This document shows, piece by piece, positions 13,985-14,017 of a stretch of DNA of 14,017 nucleotides. The notes below the pieces were generated by a model. That model did not search any database and was not told the DNA's origin. It saw only the letters and a program-made list of their open reading frames with translations. The stretch is from CAZTME01 sp964614795. Lineage in GTDB: Bacteria > Patescibacteriota > Microgenomatia > UBA1400 > PJMF01. The position numbers and the translations under genes were made by a program. Position 1 is the first letter of the stretch. Every line of letters begins with the position of its first letter. Location of the stretch: assembly GCA_964614795.1 (NCBI GenBank), contig CAZTME010000024.1, forward strand, positions 1 through 14,017, in the 5' to 3' direction.

Positions 13985-14017
13985 GTAACTTCCATTTCAA
14001 TACAAGTTACTATTGAA
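13985..14017 (+). repeat. two interlocked 7-bp inverted repeats after the GT2 gene
   Basis: GTAACTT (13985-13991) pairs with AAGTTAC (14004-14010), and TTCAATA (13996-14002) pairs with TATTGAA (14011-14017). The arms alternate in the order A, B, A', B', so only one hairpin can form easily at a time. There is no T run, so a standard terminator is not supported. The window ends at the last base of the second arm, and the pairing might extend. Confidence 0.35.

Overview
The window is AT-rich (roughly one third G+C by eye) and densely coded in most places. Several reading frames end in TGA, so TGA is a stop here and the recoded TGA=Gly code of some candidate phyla does not apply. A likely source is a Candidatus Patescibacteria / CPR bacterium. 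This is inferred from recalled resemblance of several proteins to families common there: a 77-residue two-helix membrane protein, a low-complexity two-helix membrane protein ending in a folded domain, and a Mur ligase with a membrane-embedded N-terminus. It also fits the short or absent transcript leaders and the weak Shine-Dalgarno sites at several genes. No database search was possible.

Layout. 1-280: possible tail of an unknown gene, then two tandem rho-independent terminators. 337-2340 (-): secreted multidomain protein with a C39-like cysteine peptidase core and a Pro/Ser/Thr linker. 2358-6374 (+): a loose surface-polysaccharide group made of a SAM methyltransferase, a 546-bp non-coding stretch with a diverged 70-bp direct repeat, a doubtful 60-residue ORF, a GT4 glycosyltransferase and an oligosaccharide flippase. 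6477-6695 (-): small membrane protein. 10792-7031 (-): four genes on one strand, namely a small membrane protein, an alpha/beta hydrolase, a MurF-like ligase and a D-Ala-D-Ala ligase. The hydrolase and MurF-like genes overlap by 4 bp, and a TATAAT box lies before the first gene. 10877-11044 (-): a 55-codon ORF with an extended -10 box almost at its start codon. 11193-13060: tRNA-Ser(CGA) (-), tRNA-Arg(GCG) (-), the Asn/Gln-rich membrane protein gene (-) and tRNA-Ser(TGA) (+). 13084-13980 (+): a GT2 glycosyltransferase with visibly higher G+C.

Functionally, ddl and the MurF-like ligase form a peptidoglycan precursor pair. Ddl makes D-Ala-D-Ala, which a MurF-type enzyme adds to the UDP-MurNAc-tripeptide. 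The methyltransferase, GT4, flippase and perhaps GT2 fit assembly and export of a surface glycan. The C39-like protein is predicted to act outside the membrane.

No clearly new multi-gene system was found. The points most worth a second look are the MurF-like membrane architecture, the C39/Pro-linker surface protein, tRNA-Arg with a GCG anticodon, the irregular tRNA-Ser(TGA) beside a compositionally different gene, the leaderless-looking mini-ORF and the 70-bp repeat pair.
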